Source: Chryseobacterium oryzae (GTDB lineage: Bacteria > Bacteroidota > Bacteroidia > Flavobacteriales > Weeksellaceae). Taken from it: 64,000 bases of DNA. The stretch covers positions 1,054,001 to 1,118,000 of the forward strand of contig NZ_CP094529.1 of the NCBI RefSeq assembly GCF_022811665.1, given 5' to 3'. Positions within the stretch are counted from its first letter, which is position 1; each line of letters starts with the position of its first letter. Below are positions 1 through 11,094 of the stretch, in pieces. A program made the position numbers and the translations under genes. Below the pieces are notes generated by a model, which did not search any database, was not told the DNA's origin, and saw nothing but the letters and a program-made list of their open reading frames with translations.

Positions 1-600
1 AATTTTAAGAAAGCTGCAAAACGTGCTGTAAATGCTGGATTTGATGTAATTGAAATTCACGCAGCCCATGGTTATCTTGTTCATCAGTTTCTTTCACCGC
101 TTTCTAACATTAGAACTAATGAATATGGGGGTAGTTTTGAAAATAGAATTAAATTTTTGATCGAAATTGTGGATGCTGTTAATGAAGAACTGAATGATAA
201 TGTTGCCCTTTTCGTGAGAATTTCAGGAACAGAATATGCTGAAAATGGTTGGAATATTAGTGATAGTGTAAAACTGGCAGAAATTTTAAAGAATCATCAT
301 GTAGATTTAGTTGATGTTTCTAGTGGCGGAAATATCCATGGAGCCAAAATTTCTGTGTTTGACGGCTATCAGGTTCCTTTTTCTTCCGCAGTAAGAGAAC
401 AGGCAAATGTAAAAACCGGAGCTGTAGGATTAATAACCAACGTGAAACAGGCTGAAGAAATTCTGCAAAATGGAGAAGCAGATCTTATTTTTGTAGCAAG
501 AGAAATTTTAAGAAATCCTTATCTTGCGGTTCAGGGTTCTTTTGATATGAAAGAGAATTGTTTTTTTCCGCATCAGTATATGAGAGCTAAAATTTCTTAG
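1..600 (+). CDS. NADH:flavin oxidoreductase, old yellow enzyme family (5' end outside window)
   Basis: The reading frame is open from the first base, so only the C-terminal 199 residues are present. The segment HAAHGYLVHQF followed by LSNIRTNEYGGSFENR is the hallmark FMN/substrate-binding stretch of old-yellow-enzyme TIM barrels of the YqjM/NemA type. These use FMN and NAD(P)H to reduce activated alkenes such as enones. Near the end, GLITNVKQAEEIL and FVAREILRNPYL match the phosphate-binding end of the barrel. The natural substrate cannot be read from sequence. The protein should be cytosolic. The next gene starts 24 bp downstream on the same strand. Confidence 0.9.
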   Translation, partial: NFKKAAKRAVNAGFDVIEIHAAHGYLVHQFLSPLSNIRTNEYGGSFENRIKFLIEIVDAVNEELNDNVALFVRISGTEYAENGWNISDSVKLAEILKNHHVDLVDVSSGGNIHGAKISVFDGYQVPFSSAVREQANVKTGAVGLITNVKQAEEILQNGEADLIFVAREILRNPYLAVQGSFDMKENCFFPHQYMRAKIS

Positions 601-624
601 ATTTGTGAAATATAATTTAACATC

Positions 625-909
625 ATGCATATAGAAGATTTTATGCTTCCTTGTCCGAGTAAAAAGTTTTTGGGCATCGAGTGTTTTGGATGCGGAACTC
701 AAAGAGCAATAGTTTTGGTGTTTCAGGGGAAGTTTCTGGAAGCCTTCAAAATGTTTCCTGCGGTATATACTCTTTTGATGTTTTTTGGTTTTGTCGCTGT
801 CAATTTTTTAGATAAAAAAAGAAATTATGGGCAAATTCTTATATTTTTAGCGATAATTAATTCCATTATTATGGTTTTTTCTTATTTTTATAAACATTTT
901 TTCAATTAA
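625..909 (+). CDS. DUF2752 family small membrane protein
   Basis: This 94-residue protein has the DUF2752 pattern: an N-terminal CPSKKFLGIECFGCGTQRA motif with paired cysteines (CP...C..CG.QRA), followed by two hydrophobic segments (about residues 45-65 and 70-92). The family's function is unknown; its members are small inner-membrane proteins. It lies 24 bp after the oxidoreductase and 29 bp before another small membrane protein, so the three may be co-transcribed up to the terminator near 1300. Confidence 0.82.
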   Translation: MHIEDFMLPCPSKKFLGIECFGCGTQRAIVLVFQGKFLEAFKMFPAVYTLLMFFGFVAVNFLDKKRNYGQILIFLAIINSIIMVFSYFYKHFFN

Positions 910-938
910 TAAATTATAAACTTTAAAAAAATCAAATT

Positions 939-1262
939 ATGAATCAACAAAAATTACCTAATGCACAGACGGTACTCATTTTAGGAATAGTATCTGTTGT
1001 CGGAACATGTTGCTGTACAGGTTTAATAGGAATTATTTGCGGAATTATTGGTCTTAATAAGTATAAAGCTGATAAGCTTTTGTATGACCAAAACCCATCA
1101 GAATATTCAGATTTCAATAATCTAAATACGGGTAGAATTTTGTGTATTATTGGTATTATCTTAGGAATACTTAATGTTGCTTATACCATTTTTGTCCTTG
1201 CAACAGTTGGTGTAAGTGGATATATGGAGCAAATGGAACAATTAAGAAATATGGGTAAATAA
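939..1262 (+). CDS. CCC-motif small membrane protein
   Basis: This is a 107-residue protein with two transmembrane segments. The first carries the TCCCTGLIGIICGIIGL run that defines the 'CCC motif membrane protein' family common in Bacteroidota. The second hydrophobic stretch is at about residues 65-90. The N-terminus MNQQKLPNAQ is polar, as usual for the family. Its function is unknown. It is the last gene before a strong hairpin terminator. Confidence 0.82.
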   Translation: MNQQKLPNAQTVLILGIVSVVGTCCCTGLIGIICGIIGLNKYKADKLLYDQNPSEYSDFNNLNTGRILCIIGIILGILNVAYTIFVLATVGVSGYMEQMEQLRNMGK

Positions 1263-1282
1263 CGTCATATAATAACTGAAAT

Positions 1283-1319
1283 AAAAAAAGCTGTTTTAAA
1301 TATTTAAAACAGCTTTTTT
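1283..1319. terminator. Bidirectional intrinsic terminator
   Basis: A near-perfect palindrome (AAAAAAGCTGTTTTAAA / TTTAAAACAGCTTTTTT) lies between two convergent genes. A-run and T-run flanks allow it to terminate from both sides. Confidence 0.88.
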
Positions 1320-1323
1320 ATTT

Positions 1324-1629
1324 TTACAACAAAATAACATTTTCAATTTTTGCAACTTCCTGGTAAATATTAATTACCTGATCGGCATCCAAAACAAAAG
1401 CATTAATATTGCAGGCTGTGTATTTGCCGTTTTTGCTTTCGCGGTTACTCAGTGTAAATTTAATTCCGTCGAAAACTTTGTAAATTTCTGTTATCTTCGA
1501 CTGGTCTGTCGGAATAATGAATTTAAATAAATAATCCTCAGGAAAATCATGATGATTCTCCAGTTTTTCTTTTAATGATTTATAAAACTCTTCCGGGCTT
1601 GCGTGTTCGTTTCCTTGTAAAATTTCCAT
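1324..1629 (-). CDS. DUF493 family protein (YbeD-like)
   Basis: This 101-residue protein contains the DUF493 ACT-like ferredoxin fold signature: FYKSLKEKL, then YLFKFIIP, SNRESKNGKYTACNINAFV and a C-terminal helix. In other bacteria the family (YbeD) sits beside lipoate-synthesis genes and has no proven catalytic role. The start is ATG. It is read away from the DUF4197 gene, whose stop is 23 bp upstream, so the two may share a transcript. Confidence 0.85.
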   Translation of the reverse strand: MEILQGNEHASPEEFYKSLKEKLENHHDFPEDYLFKFIIPTDQSKITEIYKVFDGIKFTLSNRESKNGKYTACNINAFVLDADQVINIYQEVAKIENVILL

Positions 1630-1651
1630 ACTTTAAAGATACTAAAAAATA

Positions 1652-2332
1652 TTATTTTCCGAAAGGCCCCAGTAAAGATGCAGAATTTTGCTTTTCATGA
1701 TCTTCTATGATATTAAAAAGCCCATTTACGATTTGCTCTGAAGCCATTAAACTCAATCCGCTTGCATTTACCTTAGAATTATTATTGCCTCCTAAAAGAC
1801 TTCCCAATAAATTGCTTCCCGATAATGCCGTATTAATTGTTTTTACAATACTGTATTTATTCAATTCCTGTTCAACTCTCGGAGCAATTGCCTGAATAAG
1901 CTGACCTTGTGTTTTTTCCTTTAAAATAAGCGTAGCAGTACCTTTTTCACCTTGTATAATTCTCGTTACATCCTGAGCATTAAGACTGTTTACGGCATTT
2001 TCTAATATAGGCTTAGAAATTCCGACAGTATAAACTGCAGCTTCAGCAATGTATTCTCTTTCTTTTGCTACAAGAGAAGGTGCAATTTTCTCTAATGTTG
2101 AATTAATATCTCTCAATTCTTTTGGTAAAGCTTTATCTACAAGGTTATTTTGAAGAAAAGCTTCTTTATTTCCATAAATATTTACTCCTTTATTAATACC
2201 TCCCAGTAAAACTCTTTTAATAACAGCCAATCCTAAATCTGAGGTGGCAATTGTTGTACAAGAGTTAAGGCTTGTACCTATAAATGCTGCTGAACCTATC
2301 GCAATAGAAGCAGCTATAATTATTTTTTTCAT
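1652..2332 (-). CDS. DUF4197 domain lipoprotein
   Basis: This is a 226-residue exported protein. The N-terminus MKKIIIAASIAIGSAAFIG followed by LNSC is a lipoprotein signal with a lipobox Cys at about residue 25. The rest matches DUF4197: a segment GLKEAL-like (here LAVIKRVLLGGINKGV), then the conserved ALP.EL, AREYIAEAA and LNAQDVTRIIQGEKGTAT stretches. Function is unknown; periplasmic location is inferred from the signal. A possible -7 box (TAAGTTTG on the minus strand at 2418-2425) lies 86 bp upstream. Confidence 0.85.
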   Translation of the reverse strand: MKKIIIAASIAIGSAAFIGTSLNSCTTIATSDLGLAVIKRVLLGGINKGVNIYGNKEAFLQNNLVDKALPKELRDINSTLEKIAPSLVAKEREYIAEAAVYTVGISKPILENAVNSLNAQDVTRIIQGEKGTATLILKEKTQGQLIQAIAPRVEQELNKYSIVKTINTALSGSNLLGSLLGGNNNSKVNASGLSLMASEQIVNGLFNIIEDHEKQNSASLLGPFGK

Positions 2333-2720
2333 GTATAAATTTTAATTTTTGATGGATTTATTGGTTCTATTTTAATTTTCTCAGCTATAAGAATAGATTA
2401 CCAACAATAACATTAGACAAACTTAATATTATTTTTTCAAACATGAATGCATGACAAAATTGATGCCTTTTTTATTAATCATTTCAAAAAAGAGTTCTTG
2501 GCTGCAATTTTGGAGATTTTCTGAGTTTGAACAAAATGTATTAAGTTCCGTTATTTTAATGAACTTGCAAAATATAGTAATATTTATATGATTTTATTTT
2601 GTGAAACAATAAATACCTAAATAAAAGAGCAGAATAAAATTAGCCAAGAATTTTATAATGTATAGTAAGTATTTCGTGATCCTTGTTTAATATCGTTTAT
2701 CTTTACCCTAAACTTAAAAA
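2333..2720. other. Intergenic region between divergent genes
   Basis: This 388-bp AT-rich spacer separates divergent genes and must hold promoters for both. A minus-strand TAAGTTTG box is at 2418-2425. A plus-strand TATCTTTA (one mismatch to TAnnTTTG) is at 2698-2705. No ORF or hairpin of note was found. Confidence 0.5.
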
Positions 2721-3485
2721 ATGAAAAAATTAGGCATCATTGGCTGTGGCTGGTTGGGGATACATATTGCAGAACGGTTATCTGACCGTTACGAAATCTT
2801 CGTAACCACAACCACAGAATCAAAAATTGGCGCTTTAGAATCCAAAGGCTTTCATACTACTTTGATGAATTTCTCTGATACCTTGGATTTTCAAATAAAA
2901 GAATGGAATGTTGCTTCAGACTTAGACGCCATCATCATCTGCGTTCCGTTTTCGGGACTTAGAGGTTCGCAAATCCCGATGAATGGCAAGCGCCAGAACT
3001 TACTCAATTTTCTGGGTGATTATAAAGGACAGTTGTTTCTGATGAGTTCTACAGGCGTTTATCCTCAAGCAGAGAAAGAATTTGTGGAAGAAGACCAACC
3101 TACTAAACAAGTAGAAAGTGAACAATTTATTCTGGAAAAATTTCCTCAAACCAATATTCTTCGGTTTGGTGGATTGATGGGCGGTGAAAGGCTTTTGAAG
3201 AATTATAATATTTCGAATCTGGAGCAGTTGGTGAATCATATTCACTACGTTGACATCTGCTCGGTAGTTGAGAAAATGCTGGAAAATCAATCCCAATCGA
3301 AAGTTTATAATGTAGTAGCACCCTTCCACCCAAATAAAGAAGAAGTGATTAATGCCCAGAAAAACTTACCTTATGAAGGTGAAAGAGCAACGATGGGCAG
3401 AACGATTTCTCCGGAAAAGATAATTAAAGAACTTGATTTTGAATTTCAGTATCCGGATCCGAGGTATTTTCATGTAGACAAATAA
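2721..3485 (+). CDS. NAD(P)-binding SDR/epimerase-family protein (YeeZ-like)
   Basis: This 254-residue cytosolic protein begins with a Rossmann fold: KLGIIGCGWLGIHIAERL (GxGxxG at residues 8-13). It continues with the extended-SDR features FLMSSTGVYP and LRFGGLMGGER. The length and the order of motifs match YeeZ/YfcH-like NAD-dependent epimerase relatives. The tyrosine of STGVYP is present, but the classical YxxxK active-site pair is not obvious, so catalysis is uncertain. It stands alone between divergent and convergent neighbours. Confidence 0.75.
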   Translation: MKKLGIIGCGWLGIHIAERLSDRYEIFVTTTTESKIGALESKGFHTTLMNFSDTLDFQIKEWNVASDLDAIIICVPFSGLRGSQIPMNGKRQNLLNFLGDYKGQLFLMSSTGVYPQAEKEFVEEDQPTKQVESEQFILEKFPQTNILRFGGLMGGERLLKNYNISNLEQLVNHIHYVDICSVVEKMLENQSQSKVYNVVAPFHPNKEEVINAQKNLPYEGERATMGRTISPEKIIKELDFEFQYPDPRYFHVDK

Positions 3486-3501
3486 CTCACTCCAAATATT
3501 T

Positions 3502-4701
3502 TTAAAGTCTTTTGATTTTCAAGGTTTTTATTTCTCCGGTTTTTACATCTTTTACAGTAAGCACCGATTCGTTATTGGAATTGCTGTTGTTTGAACGGAA
3601 TAATTCGCATACATCCATATTTTTATAGTCCATGTCATTAAAATTCTGAATTTCATCACCGAGATTAAGATTTTTTTCAAGAGATTTATCCCATATAATT
3701 CCAACAACTAATTTGTTGTTCTGGATGGTTGGATAAATTTGCCACGGATGTAAGGCAATAAGTTCTTTATTTGCATCAGAATAAGGTTCAAAGTAAAATC
3801 TTTTTTTGTTATAATCGAGAGTTGTTTTGCCATATTCTAAAACTTTGTAACCTAACCTAGATTCTTTGCTGCTTGTTGTTGAAGATATTACGTTATTGAA
3901 TTTGTCTTCAACAATGGTCATCAACGGGATTTCTATTGCAAACTGTTCAGTAGTGTCATTCATGCCGTGAAAACCATACACAAAACTGCCTTTGCTTTTA
4001 GCCAAGGTTTTAATGACGTTGTTTTTTTCATTGAAGAAATGATAGGCGGAGGTAGACATTTCATAAAAATTATCTGCACCGGTATCAAAAAGCACCTGAT
4101 CTACCACTTTAACACCATCTTTTTGAAGAACAATTCTTATAAATGGGTTGCTTTGTGATTCAGATAGCTTCATGTCGAGATAAGAATTTCCTGTTATTGT
4201 AAGATTTTTCACATTATCAGTAATGGTAATCTGCTTTTTTTGATGATCGATTTGTACAACAGAATTTCTCAGCATATTGCTTCCGGTAATTCCTTCAACT
4301 CCAAAACATTTCATCATTGCTGTGGATGATTCGTCGAAAACGATTCCAGGTGTATTTAGAAAATCTATTTCGCCCCACTTCAAACTAGGAACTGTAGTAA
4401 GAATCATTTCCTGTTTTTTTCCTGAAGCGTCTGCAAGAGGAATACTACCCGTTTTTGGTAAAGAATATTCATCGAATATTTCCTTAGAAACAGCCATCGG
4501 AGCACCTGTGTCAAAAAGAAATTTGTGAGGTTTTCCGTTGATTGAAACATTCACAATTATTTTTTTCTTAACTAATTCGTAAGATAGGGTCTGATTGTAT
4601 CTTTTTTGTGCAATATTTCCTGTGTTGAGATTGATGGGGGCTTGAGCTTTATCTAATACAAAACAGAAAGTGAAAAAGAAAAGAATTAATATATTTTTCA
4701 T
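3502..4701 (-). CDS. Retropepsin-like aspartyl protease with PDZ-like C-terminus
   Basis: This is a 399-residue secreted protein with a signal peptide (residues 1-20, ending near KAQAP). Two aspartyl-protease motifs are visible, FDTGAPMAVS near residue 65 and FDTGADNFYEMS near residue 205, each followed by a hydrophobic-rich lobe, so this is a two-lobed retropepsin-like family member. The last 70 residues (LVVGIIWDKSLEKNLNLGDEI) resemble a PDZ domain. The likely role is a periplasmic or outer-membrane-associated protease; the substrate is unknown. Confidence 0.83.
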   Translation of the reverse strand: MKNILILFFFTFCFVLDKAQAPINLNTGNIAQKRYNQTLSYELVKKKIIVNVSINGKPHKFLFDTGAPMAVSKEIFDEYSLPKTGSIPLADASGKKQEMILTTVPSLKWGEIDFLNTPGIVFDESSTAMMKCFGVEGITGSNMLRNSVVQIDHQKKQITITDNVKNLTITGNSYLDMKLSESQSNPFIRIVLQKDGVKVVDQVLFDTGADNFYEMSTSAYHFFNEKNNVIKTLAKSKGSFVYGFHGMNDTTEQFAIEIPLMTIVEDKFNNVISSTTSSKESRLGYKVLEYGKTTLDYNKKRFYFEPYSDANKELIALHPWQIYPTIQNNKLVVGIIWDKSLEKNLNLGDEIQNFNDMDYKNMDVCELFRSNNSNSNNESVLTVKDVKTGEIKTLKIKRL

Positions 4702-4916
4702 TCGGAAGAGAATTTTAATGATGAAGTATTGACAAATTTAGAAAAAACTTAGCAGCAAAGATTGTTTTTAATAAGATAAAAAATATTTAATTGCTAATAA
4801 ACAACTTTTTGGAATTATTATTGACTCTTTACTAAAATGAAGTATTAATTCTATCATTAAGAAAAGAAATATTAGAATTATTACAACATCAATTTGCTTA
4901 ACCAAAATATTTAGAT

Positions 4917-5300
4917 ATGAATTCGGATACCATCAAAACCATCGCAAAATACGGATTAGGTGCAATGCTCATTACTGCTGGTATTGGTCATCTTACGTTT
5001 GCAAGAAAAGAATTTCAGGCGCAGGTACCAGAGTGGGTTCCTTTGGAAAAAGATGATACTGTCGTGTATTCTGGCATTGTAGAGATAGCAATGGGTACAG
5101 CCATTATCGCAGCTCCTAAAAGATACGAATCTTTGGTCGGAAAAGTAGCCGCAGGATTATTTGCAGCAGTTTTCCCCGGGAATTACACCCAATATAAAGA
5201 AAGAAGAAATGCTTTCGGTTTAAATTCTGACAATAAAAGGCTTGCTAGACTTTTTATGCAGCCTCTTTTGTTGTATTGGGCTATAAAATCTACAGATTAA
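4917..5300 (+). CDS. DoxX-like membrane protein
   Basis: This 127-residue protein has four hydrophobic segments (KYGLGAMLITAGIGHL, the VYSGIVEIAMGTAIIA stretch, AAGLFAAVFPGN and LLLYWAIK). The HLTF and FPGNYTQY pattern is typical of the DoxX-like group (DoxX/MauE superfamily). The biochemical role of this subgroup is unknown. It is followed by a clear terminator, so it is probably monocistronic. Confidence 0.75.
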   Translation: MNSDTIKTIAKYGLGAMLITAGIGHLTFARKEFQAQVPEWVPLEKDDTVVYSGIVEIAMGTAIIAAPKRYESLVGKVAAGLFAAVFPGNYTQYKERRNAFGLNSDNKRLARLFMQPLLLYWAIKSTD

Positions 5301-5310
5301 TATTAATTCT

Positions 5311-5336
5311 AAACCTGTCTTTAAGATAGGTTTTTT
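5311..5336 (+). terminator. Intrinsic terminator
   Basis: An AACCTGTCTT/AAGATAGGTT hairpin followed by TTTTTT lies 11 bp after the DoxX-like gene. Confidence 0.85.
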
Positions 5337-5361
5337 GTTGGTTTATAAATGTTTATATTTG
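5335..5361 (+). promoter_or_regulatory. Bacteroidota-type promoter of cytochrome c peroxidase
   Basis: TATATTTG at 5354-5361 is an exact TAnnTTTG -7 element. TTG at 5335-5337 lies 16 bp upstream and can serve as the -33 element. The predicted start of transcription is about 10-15 bp before the GTG start codon. Spacing is slightly shorter than the usual 19 bp. Confidence 0.55.
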
Positions 5362-5381
5362 TTTCATAAACTGATGCGAGG

Positions 5382-6392
5382 GTGTATTCAAAATATTATA
5401 AACTGATTATTTTTATTTTTTTGTATGTTCTAATGGGGTTTTACGCAGTTCAGGATATTCGGCTTGTATATCCGACGTATTTTCCTAAACCAGTATATAA
5501 TTTCAAGAAAAATCCTTTAAAAAGTTCTACCGTTGCATTAGGAAGACAACTTTTTTATGATCCTTTACTCTCTAGGAACAATACCATTTCATGCTCATCA
5601 TGTCACAATTCAAAACAAGCATTTTCACATGCAGGAAATCATTTAAGCAAAGGTGTTGAAGATGGAATAGGAGAGCGAAATTCTCCTGCAATTTTTAACC
5701 TAGCTTGGCAGAAAACTTTTATGTGGGATGGTGTTGTAACGAATATTGATGTTCAGGCTTTAGCTCCCATTAATCATCCCAAAGAAATGGGAGAAGATAT
5801 TAATGCAGTTGTTCGCAGACTGAATAAATCTAAAGAATACAAAGGACTGTTCTACAGAAGTTTTGGAGATAGTATTGCAACGGCAGAACGGACAATGAAG
5901 GCACTTTCTCAGTTTCAGCTTACTTTTATTTCTGCGGACTCAAAATATGATAAGGTAAAACAGAAAAAAGCTCAGTTTAATGCCTCTGAAAAAGCAGGAT
6001 ATGCACTTTACAAAGCCAATTGCAGTTCCTGCCATACCGAACCACTGTTTTCTACCTACGATTTTGCCAATAATGGGCTGCCTGTTGATCCTTCGCTGAA
6101 TGATTTCGGAAGATGGAATAAAACAATGGAACCTCAAAACAAACAAATGTTTAAAATTCCGAGTCTTAGAAATCTCGCATTTACTTATCCTTATATGCAC
6201 GATGGAAGACTCAAAACGTTAGATGAAGTTTTAGACCATTATGAGAAAGGAATAGAAAAAACTCCGACTTTAGCGAAACAACTGCAAAAACCCATTGTTT
6301 TTAACCAAAAAGAAAGAGTAAATCTTTTAGATTTTCTTGCAACTCTTAACGATTCTGCTTTTATTTCCAACACCGCTTTTCAGAAGAAATAG
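5382..6392 (+). CDS. Di-heme cytochrome c peroxidase (MauG/CcpA family)
   Basis: This 336-residue protein starts at GTG and has an N-terminal membrane/signal segment (residues 6-24). Two heme c attachment sites are present, CSSCH at residues 71-75 and a second CSSCH near residue 215. Conserved family segments ALGRQLFYDPLLS, FMWDG and FKIPSLRNLAFTYPYMHDG follow the usual order. The enzyme reduces hydrogen peroxide to water using periplasmic electron donors. The length matches the family. The ATG-less start is supported by the promoter immediately upstream and the lack of an in-frame ATG before the signal segment. Confidence 0.92.
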   Translation: MYSKYYKLIIFIFLYVLMGFYAVQDIRLVYPTYFPKPVYNFKKNPLKSSTVALGRQLFYDPLLSRNNTISCSSCHNSKQAFSHAGNHLSKGVEDGIGERNSPAIFNLAWQKTFMWDGVVTNIDVQALAPINHPKEMGEDINAVVRRLNKSKEYKGLFYRSFGDSIATAERTMKALSQFQLTFISADSKYDKVKQKKAQFNASEKAGYALYKANCSSCHTEPLFSTYDFANNGLPVDPSLNDFGRWNKTMEPQNKQMFKIPSLRNLAFTYPYMHDGRLKTLDEVLDHYEKGIEKTPTLAKQLQKPIVFNQKERVNLLDFLATLNDSAFISNTAFQKK

Positions 6393-6415
6393 AATGGTTT
6401 TAAAATATCAAATAT

Positions 6416-7723
6416 TTAATATGCAATTTCCATTTTCACTTTTTTGTTTTTGAGCCTTTCTGAGCTGAGTTTTTTCAGTAAACTGTTAACTTTATTTCGG
6501 GAAACGGCAACATACGAAGTGGTATCTTTTACTTCAATAAGTCCGACATCCTCTTTTTGAAGTTCCCCTTTTTTCATTAAAAAACCTACAATGTCTACTT
6601 TATTTACTTTATCTTTTTTTCCTGCACTTATGTAAACGGTCTGAAATGGTGTTTTCCCCGGAACTTTCGTAAAATCTTTTACCTCTTCTACCGGAACATT
6701 ATTCTTAATGAAAGGGAAATTTTCTTCTTCAGTCATAATAAGATATACAAAACCTTTGGCATTCATTCTTGCAGTTCTACCGTTTCGGTGAATAAATGCG
6801 TCTTCTTTTGGTGGAAGCTGATAATGAACAATAGATTCCACTTCAGGAACATCCAATCCTCTTGCTGCTAAGTCGGTCGTGATTAAAACTCTTGCAGAAT
6901 CGTTTCGGAATTTCAGCAAAGCACGTTCTCTTTCATCCTGTTCCATACCTCCATGAAAGGTTTCTCTGTCGATTCCTTTTTCACGTAAAAGTTCAGAAAT
7001 ACGGTCTACTGCTTCACGGTGATTGCAGAATATAAGGGTTCTTTTGTTTCCTATTTTGCAGATGAGGTGAAAAAGAGTATCTAATTTTTCTTCAGAAATT
7101 GTCATTACTTTTCTAAGCTGAATATCGGGTTTATTTTCTCCTAATTTAAGAAAATCTACCGTTTTTTCATTTTTCAGACCTGTAAATTTTGGGATTTCGT
7201 CCATGGCAGTAGCAGAAGTAAGAATTCTCTGCGACAGACCATTAAGATTTCCAATAATATAATCCATATCTTCCTGAAAACCAAGTTCCAAAGCTTTGTC
7301 GAATTCATCCAAAACAAGAGTTTTAATGGTTGAAGCATCAAAATTTTCATTTTGAAGGTGATATCTTATTCTTCCGGGAGTTCCGATTAATACGGCTGGA
7401 GCTTCAATTAAATTATTAATTTCAATTTTTTTATCATGACCGCCATAGCATACAGAAACTTTAAACTCTGTTCCCATTGTCTTGAAAACCTGCTCAATCT
7501 GTAATGCCAGTTCTCTTGCAGGAACCAAAATTAAAGCCTGAACTCCTGTTGTATTTTTTTTAAGATTTCTGAGAACCGGAAACAAAAATGCTAATGTTTT
7601 TCCCGATCCGGTAGGAGAGAGCAGAATAACATCTGTGTTGTTTTCTGTAGCTTTAAATGCAGATTTCTGCATCTGATTCATTTCCTGAATCTTGAGGTTC
7701 TGATAAATTGACTGTAATTCCAT
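6416..7723 (-). CDS. DEAD-box ATP-dependent RNA helicase (DbpA-like C-terminus)
   Basis: This 435-residue helicase has all core motifs in order: Q-motif region, Walker A SPTGSGKT (about residues 36-43), PARELA, TPGR, a DEFD variant of the DEAD box in LVLDEFDKA, SAT, and HRNGRTAR. The C-terminal 75 residues (KVDIVGFLMKKG, IGLIEVKDTTSYVAV-like) resemble the DbpA RNA-binding domain, which in DbpA recognises 23S rRNA hairpin 92. A role in ribosome assembly or RNA remodelling is therefore likely but inferred. It converges on the cytochrome peroxidase gene. Confidence 0.9.
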   Translation of the reverse strand: MELQSIYQNLKIQEMNQMQKSAFKATENNTDVILLSPTGSGKTLAFLFPVLRNLKKNTTGVQALILVPARELALQIEQVFKTMGTEFKVSVCYGGHDKKIEINNLIEAPAVLIGTPGRIRYHLQNENFDASTIKTLVLDEFDKALELGFQEDMDYIIGNLNGLSQRILTSATAMDEIPKFTGLKNEKTVDFLKLGENKPDIQLRKVMTISEEKLDTLFHLICKIGNKRTLIFCNHREAVDRISELLREKGIDRETFHGGMEQDERERALLKFRNDSARVLITTDLAARGLDVPEVESIVHYQLPPKEDAFIHRNGRTARMNAKGFVYLIMTEEENFPFIKNNVPVEEVKDFTKVPGKTPFQTVYISAGKKDKVNKVDIVGFLMKKGELQKEDVGLIEVKDTTSYVAVSRNKVNSLLKKLSSERLKNKKVKMEIAY

Positions 7724-7811
7724 AATGCAAAGGTAAGTGAAAGATTTTTACTGCCATTTGAATTAATTTCAAGAAATTTGCTATAATAGTAGAATCATTT
7801 TTAATTAAAAT

Positions 7812-8234
7812 ATGTCTCCAGAAAAAATAAAACTTATTATCGACAGCTTCAACCGTTCAGAAACTTTACAATTTTATAAAGCAGAATTATTGGAAGTTGA
7901 AACAGATTTTGTTTCCATTAAAATTCCAAAAATGGATCTTATGACAAGAAAAGCCGGGATGTTTAACGGTGCAATGATTGCTTCTTTGGTGGATGTTTCG
8001 TCTGGATATGCCGCAGTAAGCCATTATGAAGAAGATTGCTATGTAGTAACTGTGGAGCTAAAAGTGAATTACTTGAGACCGGCAATGGGTGATGCATTGG
8101 TTTCAAAATCTTACGTAATAAAAGGAGGTTCTAAAATTAGTGTGATAAGAACTGAAATTTATACCATTAACAACAGTAATGATCACGAAAGTCATGTGGC
8201 TACTTCTTTAGTAACAATGATGAAAATTAAATAG
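7812..8234 (+). CDS. PaaI-type hotdog thioesterase
   Basis: This 140-residue single hotdog-fold protein carries MFNGAMIASLVDVSSGYAA (the catalytic Asn/Asp loop, HGG variant replaced by FNG) and the strand VELKVNYLRPA, typical of PaaI-family acyl-CoA thioesterases. It probably hydrolyses an acyl- or aryl-CoA in the cytosol; the substrate is unknown. It lies 52 bp before the holin-like gene on the same strand. Confidence 0.82.
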   Translation: MSPEKIKLIIDSFNRSETLQFYKAELLEVETDFVSIKIPKMDLMTRKAGMFNGAMIASLVDVSSGYAAVSHYEEDCYVVTVELKVNYLRPAMGDALVSKSYVIKGGSKISVIRTEIYTINNSNDHESHVATSLVTMMKIK

Positions 8235-8286
8235 ACAGTTAAATAAAACAAACTTTTTGTAATTTTAATAAAATAAATTTTAAAAC

Positions 8287-8628
8287 ATGAATTTGATTAT
8301 CCGATTATTCATCACGGCAATTGTGGCATTTTTGCTTACCAAAATTCTGCCCGGAGTACATTTCGACAGTTTTTCTTCGGCGGTAATTTTCGCTATTGTT
8401 ATGGGAATTTTAAACTTAGTGGTAAAACCCATTCTCAGCCTTTTCAGTCTTCCGCTTACCATTATTACTTTGGGGTTTTTCTCGTTGGTTATTAATGCAG
8501 TAATTATTCTTATTGCAGATTATTTTATCGACAGTATGCATGTAGACGGATTTTGGTGGGCATTTATTTTTGGTATTGTCTTATCTGTAATTACTTCTTT
8601 GGCAAATTCTATCTTTTCTGAAGATTAA
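8287..8628 (+). CDS. Phage-holin-family (YvlD-like) four-helix membrane protein
   Basis: This 113-residue protein is built of four transmembrane segments with the conserved ILNLVVKPIL and LPLTIITLGFF motifs of the 'phage holin family IV / YvlD' group. Despite the name, this family is normally chromosomal in Bacteroidota and no phage genes are nearby. Its role is unknown. It is closed by a strong terminator. Confidence 0.85.
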   Translation: MNLIIRLFITAIVAFLLTKILPGVHFDSFSSAVIFAIVMGILNLVVKPILSLFSLPLTIITLGFFSLVINAVIILIADYFIDSMHVDGFWWAFIFGIVLSVITSLANSIFSED

Positions 8629-8652
8629 TTCATTCTTAAAACGATTTTAAAC

Positions 8653-8682
8653 AAAAAGTTCGGCGAAATGCCGAACTTTTTT
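8653..8682. terminator. Bidirectional intrinsic terminator
   Basis: An AAAAAGTTCGGC/GCCGAACTTTTTT hairpin with a 5-nt loop lies between the holin-like gene and the convergent icd gene. Confidence 0.92.
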
Positions 8683-8706
8683 ATGATTATGAAGTAAAAA
8701 ATGAAA

Positions 8707-10938
<2,232 letters not shown>

Positions 10939-10962
10939 TTATTGTTTGAAATTTTAGATTCA

Positions 10963-10970
10963 CAAATTTA
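10963..10970 (-). promoter_or_regulatory. Probable -7 element for icd
   Basis: TAAATTTG on the minus strand matches TAnnTTTG exactly and lies 37 bp upstream of the icd start. No convincing -33 TTG was found at the expected spacing. Confidence 0.45.
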
Positions 10971-11067
10971 GTTAAATTTTAATTTCTTTTAATTTAATAA
11001 TCAATGAGATTTTCTACTTTAAGAATTTTTTAACCTTTATAAGGTAGGAAAAATTTTCTTTTATGAC

Positions 11068-11075
11068 TAAATTTG
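11068..11075 (+). promoter_or_regulatory. Probable -7 element for tpx
   Basis: TAAATTTG matches TAnnTTTG and lies 19 bp before the tpx ATG, giving a very short leader. No clear -33 TTG is present. Confidence 0.4.
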
Positions 11076-11094
11076 AAAAACTAAAAAATAAATT

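Noticed and set aside
8287..8628. Prophage based on a 'holin' gene
   Set aside because: The YvlD/holin-IV family is a normal chromosomal membrane protein; no phage structural, lysis or integrase genes surround it.
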